From Ohtaekwangia sp036786105 (GTDB lineage Bacteria; Bacteroidota; Bacteroidia; Cytophagales; Cyclobacteriaceae), in NCBI RefSeq assembly GCF_036786105.1, contig NZ_DAIQRQ010000026.1:1-64000 (forward strand): a stretch of DNA of 64,000 nt, read 5' to 3'. Position numbers and translations under genes: made by a program. The notes beneath the pieces are model-generated. The model saw nothing but the letters and a program-made list of their open reading frames with translations. It was not told where the DNA came from and did not search any database. This document shows, piece by piece, positions 45,859 through 55,179 of this stretch (its first letter is position 1; each line of letters starts with the position of its first letter).

Positions 45859-47013
45859 ATGAAATTTGGACGTTTACTGATCTCAGTTTCTCTGATGATA
45901 GCTGCCCTGGTACACTTAACAGGTTGCAGCTCTGGCAAAAAGGCGTATGAACGTGGCGATTATTTTGATGCCGTAATGAAATCAGTGAACCGGTTGCGGC
46001 AAAATCCTGATCACTCCAAATCGTTGGAAACTTTAAAGAACGCCTACCCGCTGGCGGTTGAATTTTATGAAACACAGGCCAAGAATGAAATTGCTTCCAA
46101 TTCAAATTTCAAGTGGAAGAACGCCATTCAATCCTATAACGCCATCAACCAGATGTACGAAGCCATACGCCAGTGTCCGGGGTGTATGAAGGCTGTAAAG
46201 AATCCTGTGAACTACTATAACGAGATTGGCCCGTTAAAAGAAAAGGCCGCTGACGAAAGCTATAATGCCGGTATTGAAGCACTCATGAAAGGCAATCGTA
46301 ATGACGCCAAGCGTGCTTACTATAATTTTGCCGATGCACAAAACTATGTACCCGGTTATAAAGATGTTATCGAGTACCTGGATAAAGCCAAGTTTGAAGC
46401 AACCCTGAAGGTAGTAGTAGAGCAGATTCCGGTACCTACACGCTATAGCTTGAGCGGTGGATTCTTTCAGGACAAAATCGAAGAATTTCTGCATACAAAT
46501 TATACGGAGCAAACTTTCATCAAATTCTATACTCCGGAAGAAGCCAAGGTTGCAGCACTCCCTTATGTGGATCAGATTATGCGCATTCAGTTCGATGACT
46601 TCTCCGTAGGCAACTCGGTGCTCAAAGAAAAAGAAGAAGTCGTTACACGCGACAGTGTAAAGGTTGGCGAAGCGAAAGTAGATGGTAAAACAATACCGGT
46701 ATATAACACAGTTAAAGCCAAGCTCAACACCTATCGTAAAGAGATACTGTCTTCCGGCCTGCTGAGCCTGATCATTGTTGATGGCAAAACCAACGGTGTA
46801 CTCACCCATCGTAAGTTTAATGGCGAGTACGTTTGGGTAAGTCAATGGGCCCGCTTCAATGGCGATGACCGTGCGCTGAGCGATCAGCAGCTTGCACTCT
46901 GCAAACTTCGAGAGCAACAACCTCCTGTACCCCAGGATTTGTTCCTCGAGTTCACCAAGCCTATCTATAATCAATTGATACCTTCTATACGTTCATTCTA
47001 CCAGAGCTACTAA
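45859..47013 (+). CDS. TPR-like lipoprotein of unknown function
   Basis: The start at 45859 gives 384 residues with a lipobox (ALVHLTGCSSGKK). An N-terminal helical-repeat region (about 28-180; KAYERGDYFDAVMKSVNRLR and YNAGIEALMKGNRNDAKRAY read like TPR units) is followed by a mainly beta C-terminal domain. No enzyme motif is seen. It is probably anchored to the outer membrane facing the periplasm. It follows the esterase gene by 45 bp in the same direction and may be co-transcribed, but nothing links it to sugar use. Confidence 0.7.
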   Translation: MKFGRLLISVSLMIAALVHLTGCSSGKKAYERGDYFDAVMKSVNRLRQNPDHSKSLETLKNAYPLAVEFYETQAKNEIASNSNFKWKNAIQSYNAINQMYEAIRQCPGCMKAVKNPVNYYNEIGPLKEKAADESYNAGIEALMKGNRNDAKRAYYNFADAQNYVPGYKDVIEYLDKAKFEATLKVVVEQIPVPTRYSLSGGFFQDKIEEFLHTNYTEQTFIKFYTPEEAKVAALPYVDQIMRIQFDDFSVGNSVLKEKEEVVTRDSVKVGEAKVDGKTIPVYNTVKAKLNTYRKEILSSGLLSLIIVDGKTNGVLTHRKFNGEYVWVSQWARFNGDDRALSDQQLALCKLREQQPPVPQDLFLEFTKPIYNQLIPSIRSFYQSY

Positions 47014-47139
47014 GCGCCTGATTTTATACTGCTATAGATACTATTTCAGTATATATGTTGGCTGGCCGACAAATGGAAACATCCGGTCAAACCATTTTGC
47101 ACGTAATTAGGTTAACATAACAAGAAACCCATTACGACA

Positions 47140-47787
47140 ATGAAGTTCAACATTACTATGCTGGCACTCGCGCTATTGATTGCCGGCAGTTCCTGTGGGC
47201 AAAAAAGTAAACAACCAACATCGACTATGGCAAATGAACCCGTAAAAGAAGGCCTGGCATTAGCCACCTTCGGCTCAGGCTGCTTTTGGTGCACCGAAGC
47301 TGTTTTTCAAAATGTAGAAGGCGTAGAAAAAGTTGAATCTGGTTACTCAGGAGGCCAGGTAAAAAATCCAACGTATAAAGAAGTATGCAGCGGACTTACC
47401 GGTCATGCCGAAGTAATACAACTGCATTATGATCCTGCAAAGGTATCATACGATGAACTGTTGGAGATCTTCTGGAAGACACATGATCCTACAACACTTA
47501 ACAAACAAGGTGCTGATGAAGGAACACAGTATCGCTCTGTGATCTTCTATCACAACGAAGAGCAAAAGAAGCTTGCCGAAAAGTATAAAGCAGATCTTGA
47601 TAAGTCTGGCATCTTTAGCAATCCTATAGTAACGGAGATTACACCCTATACAGTATTCTATAAGGCAGAAGATTATCATCAAAATTATTATAACCTGAAT
47701 GGCAACGCTCCTTATTGTTCATATGTGATTCAGCCGAAGCTGGAGAAGTTTCGCAAAGTGTTTAAACATAAATTGAAAAAATCCTAG
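47140..47787 (+). CDS. msrA: Peptide-methionine (S)-S-oxide reductase, lipoprotein form
   Basis: A 215-residue protein whose catalytic motif is GSGCFWCTEAVF with nucleophile Cys48, followed by VESGYSGGQVKNPTYKEVCSG, GHAEVIQLHYDP and the C-terminal YHQNYYNLNGNAPYCSYVI. The N terminus MKFNITMLALALLIAGSSCG is a lipoprotein signal, so this MsrA repairs oxidised methionine in envelope proteins rather than in the cytoplasm. No msrB gene is adjacent. It ends about 95 bp before a strong terminator. Confidence 0.95.
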   Translation: MKFNITMLALALLIAGSSCGQKSKQPTSTMANEPVKEGLALATFGSGCFWCTEAVFQNVEGVEKVESGYSGGQVKNPTYKEVCSGLTGHAEVIQLHYDPAKVSYDELLEIFWKTHDPTTLNKQGADEGTQYRSVIFYHNEEQKKLAEKYKADLDKSGIFSNPIVTEITPYTVFYKAEDYHQNYYNLNGNAPYCSYVIQPKLEKFRKVFKHKLKKS

Positions 47788-47881
47788 ATTTTTTTTCAAC
47801 GCCTGAAACCTCACCAAATGCTATACGTTAGATTACAGTGAGTAGAGTAATTCTTCTCATAGGTTTAGGTTTAGGTAAAAC

Positions 47882-47910
47882 AAAAAAGCCCAGAGACGCT
47901 GGGCTTTTTT
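47882..47910 (+). terminator. Intrinsic terminator of msrA
   Basis: Stem AGCCCAG / CTGGGCT with loop AGACG, flanked by six As and six Ts. Confidence 0.9.
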
Positions 47911-47948
47911 GCTTTCTATACTTTATAGTATATATACTTTTCGCGTTG

Positions 47949-48128
47949 TTACCTATATATTATTTCAACATCAGAGCATTTATCGAAATATAGTTTGCTA
48001 TTGAGTGTTTCACCTGACATAGACAAAACCTTCTCGCAGAACCGCAGATAAAAATTCAAAGACGAAAAGTCCGGAAGAAATATAGTTTTGCGGAAACGCT
48101 GCACACTCCTAATCTCAAACTCACACAT
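47949..48128 (-). CDS. Doubtful small open frame
   Basis: A 59-residue frame from the ATG at 48128 (MCEFEIRSVQRF); it stays open upstream to a TTG at 48188 (VIWLHVIEERKPLVAGLW). The upstream part looks protein-like, so this may be a small hypothetical protein or a decayed gene. It lies between two terminators pointing at each other, where a gene would need its own promoter. Low confidence. Confidence 0.2.
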   Translation of the reverse strand: MCEFEIRSVQRFRKTIFLPDFSSLNFYLRFCEKVLSMSGETLNSKLYFDKCSDVEIIYR

Positions 48129-48200
48129 CCAGAGGCCAGCAACCAGCGGCTTCCTTTCCTCGATAACGTGTAACCAAATAACGGACAACGACCCTAAATG

Positions 48201-48226
48201 AAAAAAGGAGCCGAAGCTCCTTCTTT
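48201..48226 (-). terminator. Intrinsic terminator of the HAMP-GAF-PAS sensor gene
   Basis: Stem GGAGC / GCTCC with a TTCG tetraloop on the minus strand, extended by A/T pairs, then a T run (complement of 48201-48206). It lies 30 bp after the sensor stop. Confidence 0.85.
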
Positions 48227-48257
48227 CCTATACTTTAACGAAAGCAATTCCTTAAAA

Positions 48258-50204
48258 TTACCTTAACTCGTACGCAATCTCCATCACTTTTACCACTTCG
48301 CCAGAGCGGTTCTTGATCGGTGAGAAGCTTGCACGAATTGAGATGATCTCTCCTTTACGGTTAATGCGTTTGAACACACCCTTCTTCGGATAACCTGAGC
48401 TCAGGTCCCTCCAGAACTGTCTGTATTCCTCGCTGTTCTTTTCTTCTTTGGTAGTAAGTATACGATGGTGTTCACCAACAATCTCGTCTTGTGTATAGCC
48501 AAACAGCTCCAGGAAGTTGCTGTTCACTTTATTGATCGTTCCATCGGTGTTATAGTCTGCTACTGCCAGGGAGCTGTGGATAGCGTTAAGCGTGCTTTCT
48601 GTTTCCGCCTGGCTACGCTGCATCTCTTCCTGTGTAGCCTGCAACTCTTCCATGTTCTGACGCATCTCTTCCTCCTGTGCGCGCATCTGCTCGGTCATCT
48701 CCTGCGATTCTTCCAGCAGACGTTGCGTGCGTGCGTTGATCTTTACAGAAGCGATCGAAGACGCTATACTTTCGGCGATTTTCTGAACAAATTCTATTTC
48801 AAATTCCTGCAACACATTGAAAGATGCAATTTCTACCACTCCAAAAATCTGATCATTTATTTTTAATGGTACGATCAGTACGCTGGTAGGGTTCGCATCA
48901 CCCAGTCCGGATACGATACGAACATAGTTCTGAGGTACTTCGGTGAGATATACCGTATCACCTTCCTGCCATGCCTGCCCCGCAAGTCCTTCGCCTTTAT
49001 ATATCTTATGGTTGAGGAATTTCTTCTTATCCCACGCATAGCATGCCTTCATAGACATTGTGGCCTCTTCATCGGCCGCTGCGTCATCTGCTATATAGAG
49101 AGCCCCCTGGTTGGCTTTCAGGTACTTCACCAGGTTGCCGATAATTTCGTCGGAGAGTTTAATAAGGTCGCTGTTATTCGTGCGCAGAATCTCGGCAAAC
49201 TTGGCCAGACCTTCTGTTGCCCAGTTACGTCTCTTGTCGTCTTCTGAAACCTTGGCGAGGTTGTTACGCATGTTGATCAGGGCGTTGCCTAATACATCGT
49301 GCTCACTCAAAGGCTTGAATTCCATCTGATAATTACCGTTACCGATGTTCTCGGCAAACAAGCTGGTTGATTTCAAACCTGAAACGAGGTTATCCATCGC
49401 CGCGGCCATTTCACCAATTTCATCGTTGCTGGCTTGTGCCTGCTTCTCTTCCACGAGTTCGCCTTTGCCGAGTTTGACAATCACGTTTTTAAGGAAGTTA
49501 ACCGGGCGTGTAATGCTTCGGCGCAGGAAGAGTGCACTTGCCAGTCCTATTACAATAAGGCTTAGCCCCAGTACCAGGGTATAAGTCTGAAGACTCTTGA
49601 TAGAATCTTTGATCTCGGCATCCGATCTCTCGGTTACATCATCCTGCTTCTTGGCAATACGATTCAGGCGATTGATCAGGTCTGTCGTGCGCGGGATTAC
49701 CTGGCTCTCTACAGCATCTTCTGCCAACAGCTTCGTGAGCGGATCTTCATAGTTCTCGAACGACTGCAGGTTAGCCATCACTGACTTTTTCTGTACATCG
49801 TTTATCAATGTATCGAATTTTAAAAACACGGTATCCATCCAGGCACGCTGGCTGTCGCTTTCCCAGGTAGGCATCAGCTTGGTGATACGCTCCCTTAATG
49901 CGGGATAATCGTAATCCTGGAGCTGACGCAATGCGTTCTTGTCTTCCTGATTGGTTTGCAGGTAAACCCAGTTGGTCACCAACATTTTAGATCGTGTTAC
50001 CAGCAGGATAAACTCCTTGATAGCATCCTGCGAAGGACGGTATATCTGGCTCGAACTGTTTACAACATTGTTAATCTCATTTCCTTTCCAAAAAATTATA
50101 GTACCGTTCAGTATAAACAATACTATCAAAATGAGAAAACCACCGAGTATTTTATTCCCGATGGTTAACCGAAAGCGAAATCTCCTTTTATCTTTTTCTT
50201 CCAT
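48258..50204 (-). CDS. Membrane HAMP-GAF-PAS sensor without output domain
   Basis: A 648-residue protein with transmembrane helices at about 17-37 and 208-230 around a helical extracytoplasmic sensor region. These are followed by HAMP (SITRPVNFLKNVIVKLGKGE), a GAF domain (about 345-475, YKGEGLAGQAWQEGD), a coiled coil (EQMRAQEEEMRQNMEELQAT) and a C-terminal PAS domain (DYNTDGTINKVNSNFLELFG ... VFKRINRKGEIISIRASFSP, in pieces). It ends after the PAS domain, so no kinase, GGDEF or MCP signalling domain is present. It is a paralogue of 1558-3123. The YfiR-like gene precedes it by 9 bp, making a two-gene operon; YfiR is a known periplasmic controller of a membrane sensor in Pseudomonas. Confidence 0.88.
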   Translation of the reverse strand: MEEKDKRRFRFRLTIGNKILGGFLILIVLFILNGTIIFWKGNEINNVVNSSSQIYRPSQDAIKEFILLVTRSKMLVTNWVYLQTNQEDKNALRQLQDYDYPALRERITKLMPTWESDSQRAWMDTVFLKFDTLINDVQKKSVMANLQSFENYEDPLTKLLAEDAVESQVIPRTTDLINRLNRIAKKQDDVTERSDAEIKDSIKSLQTYTLVLGLSLIVIGLASALFLRRSITRPVNFLKNVIVKLGKGELVEEKQAQASNDEIGEMAAAMDNLVSGLKSTSLFAENIGNGNYQMEFKPLSEHDVLGNALINMRNNLAKVSEDDKRRNWATEGLAKFAEILRTNNSDLIKLSDEIIGNLVKYLKANQGALYIADDAAADEEATMSMKACYAWDKKKFLNHKIYKGEGLAGQAWQEGDTVYLTEVPQNYVRIVSGLGDANPTSVLIVPLKINDQIFGVVEIASFNVLQEFEIEFVQKIAESIASSIASVKINARTQRLLEESQEMTEQMRAQEEEMRQNMEELQATQEEMQRSQAETESTLNAIHSSLAVADYNTDGTINKVNSNFLELFGYTQDEIVGEHHRILTTKEEKNSEEYRQFWRDLSSGYPKKGVFKRINRKGEIISIRASFSPIKNRSGEVVKVMEIAYELR

Positions 50205-50213
50205 AGGTAGGTG

Positions 50214-50717
50214 TTAGATCATGATTGCCAGTCGCGACAACTCATTGCTGATTCTTAAATTTTTCTTGCTTATCGATGCCTGATTTAATTCGAACGCCAA
50301 TTTACCATCTTTCACAATAAAATTGATATTGCTCCCTTTCTGTCCGAGGCCCGGTTCTTCTGTGACAATCAGTATAGGCATCGCATTTACCTTTGCCAGT
50401 ACATTGTCGATTTGAGATGATTTATTGGAGGGAACGTACAGAATATTACATTTCCGAATGTCTGAAGGCCCATTAATTTTTGTGACCTTGATCGTACGAT
50501 CGCCACTTACCTTTTTGGTCTGAGCCATGTTTCTGAGTTCATCAAGGATCGGAGAATCGCCCAGCACCAGTATTTCGAAATCTCCCTGATTATAAGCATC
50601 CGGCCATTGTACATAGCGCGTAAAGCTGTAGATGAACACTGATTGAAACTTATGCGTCTGGGAATAACCAGCTATCTGAATCAGTAGAAAAAGCGAAATG
50701 ATCAAAAGTCTCTTCAT
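50214..50717 (-). CDS. YfiR/DUF4154 periplasmic protein
   Basis: The ATG at 50717 (MKRLLIISLFLLIQIAGYSQ) opens a Sec signal; the protein has 167 residues. The DUF4154/YfiR pattern is clear: FIYSFTRYVQWPDAYNQGDF, ILVLGDSPILDEL, KCNILYVPSNKSSQID, ILIVTEEPGLGQKGSNINFI and FELNQASISKKNLRISNELS. In Pseudomonas, YfiR holds the diguanylate cyclase YfiN inactive. Here the adjacent membrane protein has no GGDEF domain, so the pair must signal differently. A TATTTTTG at 50753-50760 matches the TAnnTTTG -7 element, but no good -33 TTG is seen. Confidence 0.88.
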   Translation of the reverse strand: MKRLLIISLFLLIQIAGYSQTHKFQSVFIYSFTRYVQWPDAYNQGDFEILVLGDSPILDELRNMAQTKKVSGDRTIKVTKINGPSDIRKCNILYVPSNKSSQIDNVLAKVNAMPILIVTEEPGLGQKGSNINFIVKDGKLAFELNQASISKKNLRISNELSRLAIMI

Positions 50718-51319
50718 GCTTCGGTAATTATACTGCTTCTTTGATAAGCATGCAAAAATATGCCGGCCCATAGATTAAAATGTTTAAAAATTGATGTTTT
50801 CCAATACACCGGGCAGTTATTGCAAGAAGTCCGCCAGTTTTAATAGCGAGGTAAAATTTACCATTTCGACCTATATCTTACAAACGAAAAAGAATACCAT
50901 CAAACCCTGGAGGTGGTGTACTTCCATCACATGATTTTAGTATGGGCATTACGTTTGCTAACGCTCATCGCTATACCCTCAAAAAAGACGTATTAACTTT
51001 CACAAGGTCGATTTTGGAGAAATAATACCCGGCATGGACACGCATTGCGCAGCCCAAAACGAGAAAAAGACAGCACCAGAGTGGCGCATATTGGGAAACT
51101 TTTAAAATGTATAACTCCTCCCTTCACAATCAACCGCCTTTCATCATAAACCATCTCAGCAGTATGCTCCCGAAAGCACTTGACGTCAGGTTTTACATTA
51201 CATGAACCTCGCTCAGACGGGTGTCTCATTTGTATAAACGAAGTCGATTAACTGCATGAAGCACTTATTCAAACAAAAAAGTGACCGCTACTGGCTCATT
51301 CGTCTGTAAGGCTTATGAT
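50718..51319. other. Intergenic region without supported gene
   Basis: About 600 bp between the YfiR gene start and the 3' end of the PepSY gene. No RNA gene or coding frame is convincing; a 78-residue minus-strand frame at 50993-51229 has no protein-like pattern. It holds the likely YfiR -7 element at 50753-50760. Confidence 0.45.
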
Positions 51320-52552
51320 CTATACTTTTGATTTTTCCTGTATCATAGTAATAACAGGTCTTCGAAAGGATGATGCAGACCTGGTGGCAGGTTTCTCTTT
51401 TGCAAGTTCATCTTCTTCCGGTTCGTTAGCCTGCTTCTTTCTCCGTCCCCACCAGATACAGATACCGGTTACCGGGAGACTGGCACAAATGAGGCTGGCC
51501 ATAAATGCGAGTATTTTGCCGGGCAATCCGATGATGGCCCCCACATGAATATCATAATTCATCCTGAGCAACTTGTCGGCAGCGGTGGCACTGGCGAGTC
51601 TGCCGTAAATATGTTCAACCGGAAGTTCTTTCAAAGTATACTGATCGAAGTACCGGTACTCTGTTTGCCAATAGGTTTGCTCATCCGCATTGACGGTAAC
51701 AACAATCGGGGCAACCTTCGTCTCGGGCACGTGTACCTCCAACACTTCTGCCGTGGGGTGCTCTCGTGTCATCTGCACCCAGATTCGATCGATAGCCGGC
51801 ATCTCCATTCGCGCAGTGCTTGTTGTATCAGAAGCAGGCTCCCTGTATACCAGTGACTTCTTCCCTCCTGCTACTGCATGTAATCCGTTGGCAAACCATT
51901 GGAATCCCCATACCAATCCGGTTGTTGCCAGAATAATGGCTATCCAGATAACATAAAAGCCCAGTACGTTGTGCAGGTCGTAGTTCTTTCTGCGCCAGCG
52001 CGCATTCCACTTGATGCTGAATCGCTGCCTCGCTGCCTCTTTGTTCTTAGGCCACCAGAGTATCATGCCGGTGATGAGCATCACCACAAAGATGACCGTT
52101 GCCGATGCCACTATGGGCTGCCCGATGGTTGGCGGAAGCCACAGGTAAAAATGGCCCATGAGAATGATGCGGAAGAAATTGGCATTTTCATCTTTCACGT
52201 TCAACACCGCTCCGCTATAAGGGTTGAGATAAACAAAGTAATAGTATTCAGGATCAAAACTATAGAAGACCACCTGTGCTGCCCGGCCGGGTTTGCCATA
52301 CAACACAGCATGTATCTTTTTATCGGGCAACGCTTCTTCAGCAATTGCTTTTAATCGCGATGGCGGCAGAACAGGGTTCTGTTCAACTGCTGCATACCGA
52401 TACAGCTGCGTCATATCCTGTATCTCTGCCTGAAATGCATAGATACAGCCGGTAACCGCGACAATAAAAACCACTAGCCCGGACGTTAGCCCGAGCCAGA
52501 GGTGAAGTTTTCCTGTAATTTTCTTCACGGTCATGTATTGCAATAGCACCAT
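51320..52552 (-). CDS. PepSY-associated membrane protein (iron-uptake linked)
   Basis: A 410-residue protein with four transmembrane helices: LHLWLGLTSGLVVFIVAVTG, SATVIFVVMLITGMILWW, NVLGFYVIWIAIILATTGLV and ILAFMASLICASLPVTGICI. Two periplasmic PepSY-type domains lie between them. Conserved His in HLWLG, GHFYLW, YDLHNVLGF and YDIHVG fit haem or metal ligation. The group (PiuB-like) is usually encoded beside TonB siderophore receptors and may reduce ferric siderophores, though this is not firmly shown. The ATG at 52552 abuts the receptor's TAA with no gap; a second ATG at 52534 (MTVKKITGK) may be the real start. It is co-transcribed with the receptor. Confidence 0.88.
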   Translation of the reverse strand: MVLLQYMTVKKITGKLHLWLGLTSGLVVFIVAVTGCIYAFQAEIQDMTQLYRYAAVEQNPVLPPSRLKAIAEEALPDKKIHAVLYGKPGRAAQVVFYSFDPEYYYFVYLNPYSGAVLNVKDENANFFRIILMGHFYLWLPPTIGQPIVASATVIFVVMLITGMILWWPKNKEAARQRFSIKWNARWRRKNYDLHNVLGFYVIWIAIILATTGLVWGFQWFANGLHAVAGGKKSLVYREPASDTTSTARMEMPAIDRIWVQMTREHPTAEVLEVHVPETKVAPIVVTVNADEQTYWQTEYRYFDQYTLKELPVEHIYGRLASATAADKLLRMNYDIHVGAIIGLPGKILAFMASLICASLPVTGICIWWGRRKKQANEPEEDELAKEKPATRSASSFRRPVITMIQEKSKV

Positions 52553-54997
52553 TTAAAATCTGAACGTAATGCTGCCGGTAATGCTTCTGAGTTTCTGAGG
52601 ATTTACCGTGGTATAGCCGATCCAGTAATGCTTGTCGGTGAGGTTATCTACCTTTAAACCCACTCTGAATTTAGGTTGATCGTAGAACAACGATGCATTT
52701 AACACAGTATAAGAAGGCAATATAAACTGGCCGATGCTGGCACTGTTAATAATGGTGTTGTCGCTGGCATAGTTTCCACCGAAGCCAACCCCCAGTCCTT
52801 TAACACTTCCTGCCTGCAGGGTATAACTCGCCCAGAAATTGGCAGCATAGGGTGCACCGGCTGTGTTCGGTCTGCGACCTACCACATCTTCGTCTGACTT
52901 GGTAAACTCAGCGTGGTTGTAAGCAAAACCTCCCATGATATTCAGACCCTGCACCGGGCTTGCCACAATCTCGGCTTCAATGCCTTTGCTTACCTGGGTT
53001 CCATCCTGGATAGAGAAATTAGGATGCGTGGGATCTGTACGAACAAGGTTTGTTACCAGGATGTTGTAATAGCTTACGGTACCGTTCAGTTTTCCACCCA
53101 ACAGGTCTACTTTAATACCTCCTTCAAGCTGATTCGCCTGTTCTGGTCTGAAAGACTTTCCATTGAAATCTGTTCCAGTCTTATTGGTAAATCCGCTCTG
53201 ATAGTTTGCGAACAACGATACTTTATCTTTTACAGGCTGGTATACTACACCAAATTTCGGAGCCAATGCAGTTTGATTGTAGGCAGTGCCGGCGTAGATT
53301 GTACCGGTACTTTCATCAAAGTTTCCTTTGTTATCGAAATGATCTATCCGCAGGGCGGCCATTACCATTACGTTATCGGTAAGATTCAATATATCGGAAG
53401 CATACGCGCTATAGGTATATGTCTTGTAGATAGCCGGATAGACAAAGCTATAGTCGCCACGCTGATAGATCGCATTCATGCTGGTGCGGTTAAAGTTTCT
53501 ATAGTTCAGTATGGGCTGTGTAACATTGATCGTATCAAGTGTACCTCCGGAGAAATATTGATCCGAATTCTTATAAAAGAAATCAAGACCCGCCACGAGG
53601 CGGTTTCGCATGTTACCCACTGAGAACTCTCCTATAAAGTTCTGCTGCATTTCGAATACGCGGTCTTTGCTGTCTTGTGTAAACTGATCGTTGCGTGATA
53701 TATAGTTGGTACCGATATCATTGGGATCGCCTGTTACTTTTGAATTGGCGATCAGGTAATAATAAGGACCGGGGCCATCTGAATAACTGTTGGTCACCGT
53801 AAGATTGGTTTGCGAGCGCCATGTATTTGATATCTGGTAATCCATCTGACCAAAGAAATTTATATTCCTTGATGTCTGGTACATATCTTCATTGGCATAA
53901 GAGCGCTTGTAATCAATCGGCAGTTGGTCAGCATGCGTAACACCCATGGAGGCTATCGTTTGTCCGTATGGGAAGAAGAATACGGACAAGCCTGTATTTT
54001 GTCCCTGAAAAAACTCAGCATCAAAGTTGAATGACAGGCGATCGTCTACTTTGTATGTCAGGCTTGGCGCCAAGGCAAAGCTTTTGGTAAATCCGTTGTC
54101 CTGAAAACTACCTTCATAGCTATAGGCTGTGTTCAGACGGAAAAGTACATTCTTCTCTTCATCCAATGGTGTATTGAAATCGGCACTTACGCGATTGAAT
54201 CCATAGCTGCCGGTGGCGTACGTAACTTCACCGCCGGTTGTTGCATACGGTTTCTTGGTAACACGGTTAATAAGGCCACCATACGAAGTAAGCGCATTAC
54301 CAAACAGTGTAGCCGAAGGGCCTTTAATCACTTCAATTCTCTCCAGATTCACGGCATCGATCTTGCTCGATACGTTTCCGGCTATACCATTGCGCAACTG
54401 GCTCTGCACTACAAAGCCACGCATGTTATAGTAGCTGCCGCCATCGCCACTGCGGCCGGTGGCATCCCACATCTTTAATAAGCCGGGGGCGTTCTTCATG
54501 GCATCATCAACCGAGAAGACCAATTGATCTGCCAGTAGTTCGCGAGTGATGGTTGTATATACCTGCGGGGTCTCCAGGTTCTTCAATGGCATTTTGGAAA
54601 CATAACCGCTCTCGATGCGAGAGAATTTATTAACGCGTTCGCCACGTACTTCAATCTCCTGAAGCTGCGCTGAAGTTTCGTTCAATGAAAAGTTAACAAC
54701 AGACGTTTGTCCTGCATACACCTCTATAGTTTGTTCTACAGCATCGTAGCCTACAAGGCTTGCCACCACGGTATAACTACCGGGCGTGATGCGTTTAAAA
54801 TCAAATTTTCCATGGGCTTCGGTATTGGTGGCTTTGTTTGTTCCTTTAAGCGCTACGTTTACAAACTCCGCCGGCCGGTTGTCTGACGTTGTTACGGTTC
54901 CGCTGATTGATCCGAGTGTCTGAGCTTGTTGTGCCCATGCGGAAGTACCTGCGAGGATCACGATCAGCAGTCCTTTAAAAAAGTAATGAAGGTTCAT
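52553..54997 (-). CDS. TonB-dependent siderophore receptor
   Basis: An 814-residue outer-membrane receptor with a signal peptide ending SAWAQ and a carboxypeptidase-regulatory-like domain (about 30-105, ISGTVTTSDNRPAEFVNVAL). The plug domain has ELLADQLVFSVDDAMKNAPG, YYNMRGFVVQSQLRNGI and LERIEVIKGPSATLFGN, the siderophore-receptor pattern. The barrel ends with RSITGSITFRF. It imports ferric siderophores using TonB. Upstream lies a well-matched promoter (55034-55065) and, just after the expected start point, an AT-rich dyad at 55004-55026. The PepSY gene follows directly. Confidence 0.92.
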   Translation of the reverse strand: MNLHYFFKGLLIVILAGTSAWAQQAQTLGSISGTVTTSDNRPAEFVNVALKGTNKATNTEAHGKFDFKRITPGSYTVVASLVGYDAVEQTIEVYAGQTSVVNFSLNETSAQLQEIEVRGERVNKFSRIESGYVSKMPLKNLETPQVYTTITRELLADQLVFSVDDAMKNAPGLLKMWDATGRSGDGGSYYNMRGFVVQSQLRNGIAGNVSSKIDAVNLERIEVIKGPSATLFGNALTSYGGLINRVTKKPYATTGGEVTYATGSYGFNRVSADFNTPLDEEKNVLFRLNTAYSYEGSFQDNGFTKSFALAPSLTYKVDDRLSFNFDAEFFQGQNTGLSVFFFPYGQTIASMGVTHADQLPIDYKRSYANEDMYQTSRNINFFGQMDYQISNTWRSQTNLTVTNSYSDGPGPYYYLIANSKVTGDPNDIGTNYISRNDQFTQDSKDRVFEMQQNFIGEFSVGNMRNRLVAGLDFFYKNSDQYFSGGTLDTINVTQPILNYRNFNRTSMNAIYQRGDYSFVYPAIYKTYTYSAYASDILNLTDNVMVMAALRIDHFDNKGNFDESTGTIYAGTAYNQTALAPKFGVVYQPVKDKVSLFANYQSGFTNKTGTDFNGKSFRPEQANQLEGGIKVDLLGGKLNGTVSYYNILVTNLVRTDPTHPNFSIQDGTQVSKGIEAEIVASPVQGLNIMGGFAYNHAEFTKSDEDVVGRRPNTAGAPYAANFWASYTLQAGSVKGLGVGFGGNYASDNTIINSASIGQFILPSYTVLNASLFYDQPKFRVGLKVDNLTDKHYWIGYTTVNPQKLRSITGSITFRF

Positions 54998-55003
54998 TTT
55001 AAG

Positions 55004-55026
55004 TTATTATTAGAATCCATTATTAA
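55004..55026. promoter_or_regulatory. Candidate iron-regulator dyad
   Basis: A 23-bp AT-rich imperfect palindrome, starting TTATTATTAGAAT and ending CCATTATTAA. Eight of eleven pairs match around the centre. It lies just downstream of the expected transcription start of the receptor operon, where a Fur-type repressor would block it. The match to any known Fur box is loose. Confidence 0.25.
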
Positions 55027-55033
55027 GTACATT

Positions 55034-55065
55034 CAAAAGTAAATCCGATCCCATTCCGGCCGCAA
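55034..55065 (-). promoter_or_regulatory. Promoter of the siderophore receptor operon
   Basis: On the minus strand TTG (55065-55063), 21 bases, then TACTTTTG (55041-55034): a full match to the Bacteroidota TTG...TAnnTTTG promoter. The receptor ATG lies 37 bp after the -7 element. Confidence 0.5.
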
Positions 55066-55179
55066 TCGCTGCGACTAGTGAATTATTATACCCCTTGCAG
55101 GGTATATCCAAACTACCTCGGAAGGTCAGTTATTACGGATGACAACTTGGGTGCTACCAGAATGGTATTGGCGTGTATA

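Noticed and set aside
46234..46974. 246-residue minus-strand frame opposite the TPR-like lipoprotein gene
   Set aside because: The plus-strand frame has a lipobox signal and continuous protein-like sequence; the antisense one does not.
50993..51229. 78-residue minus-strand frame upstream of the YfiR operon
   Set aside because: No protein-like pattern and an AT/GC course unlike neighbouring genes.
52913..53623. 236-residue plus-strand frame opposite the siderophore receptor barrel
   Set aside because: Antisense shadow within a well-supported TonB receptor gene.
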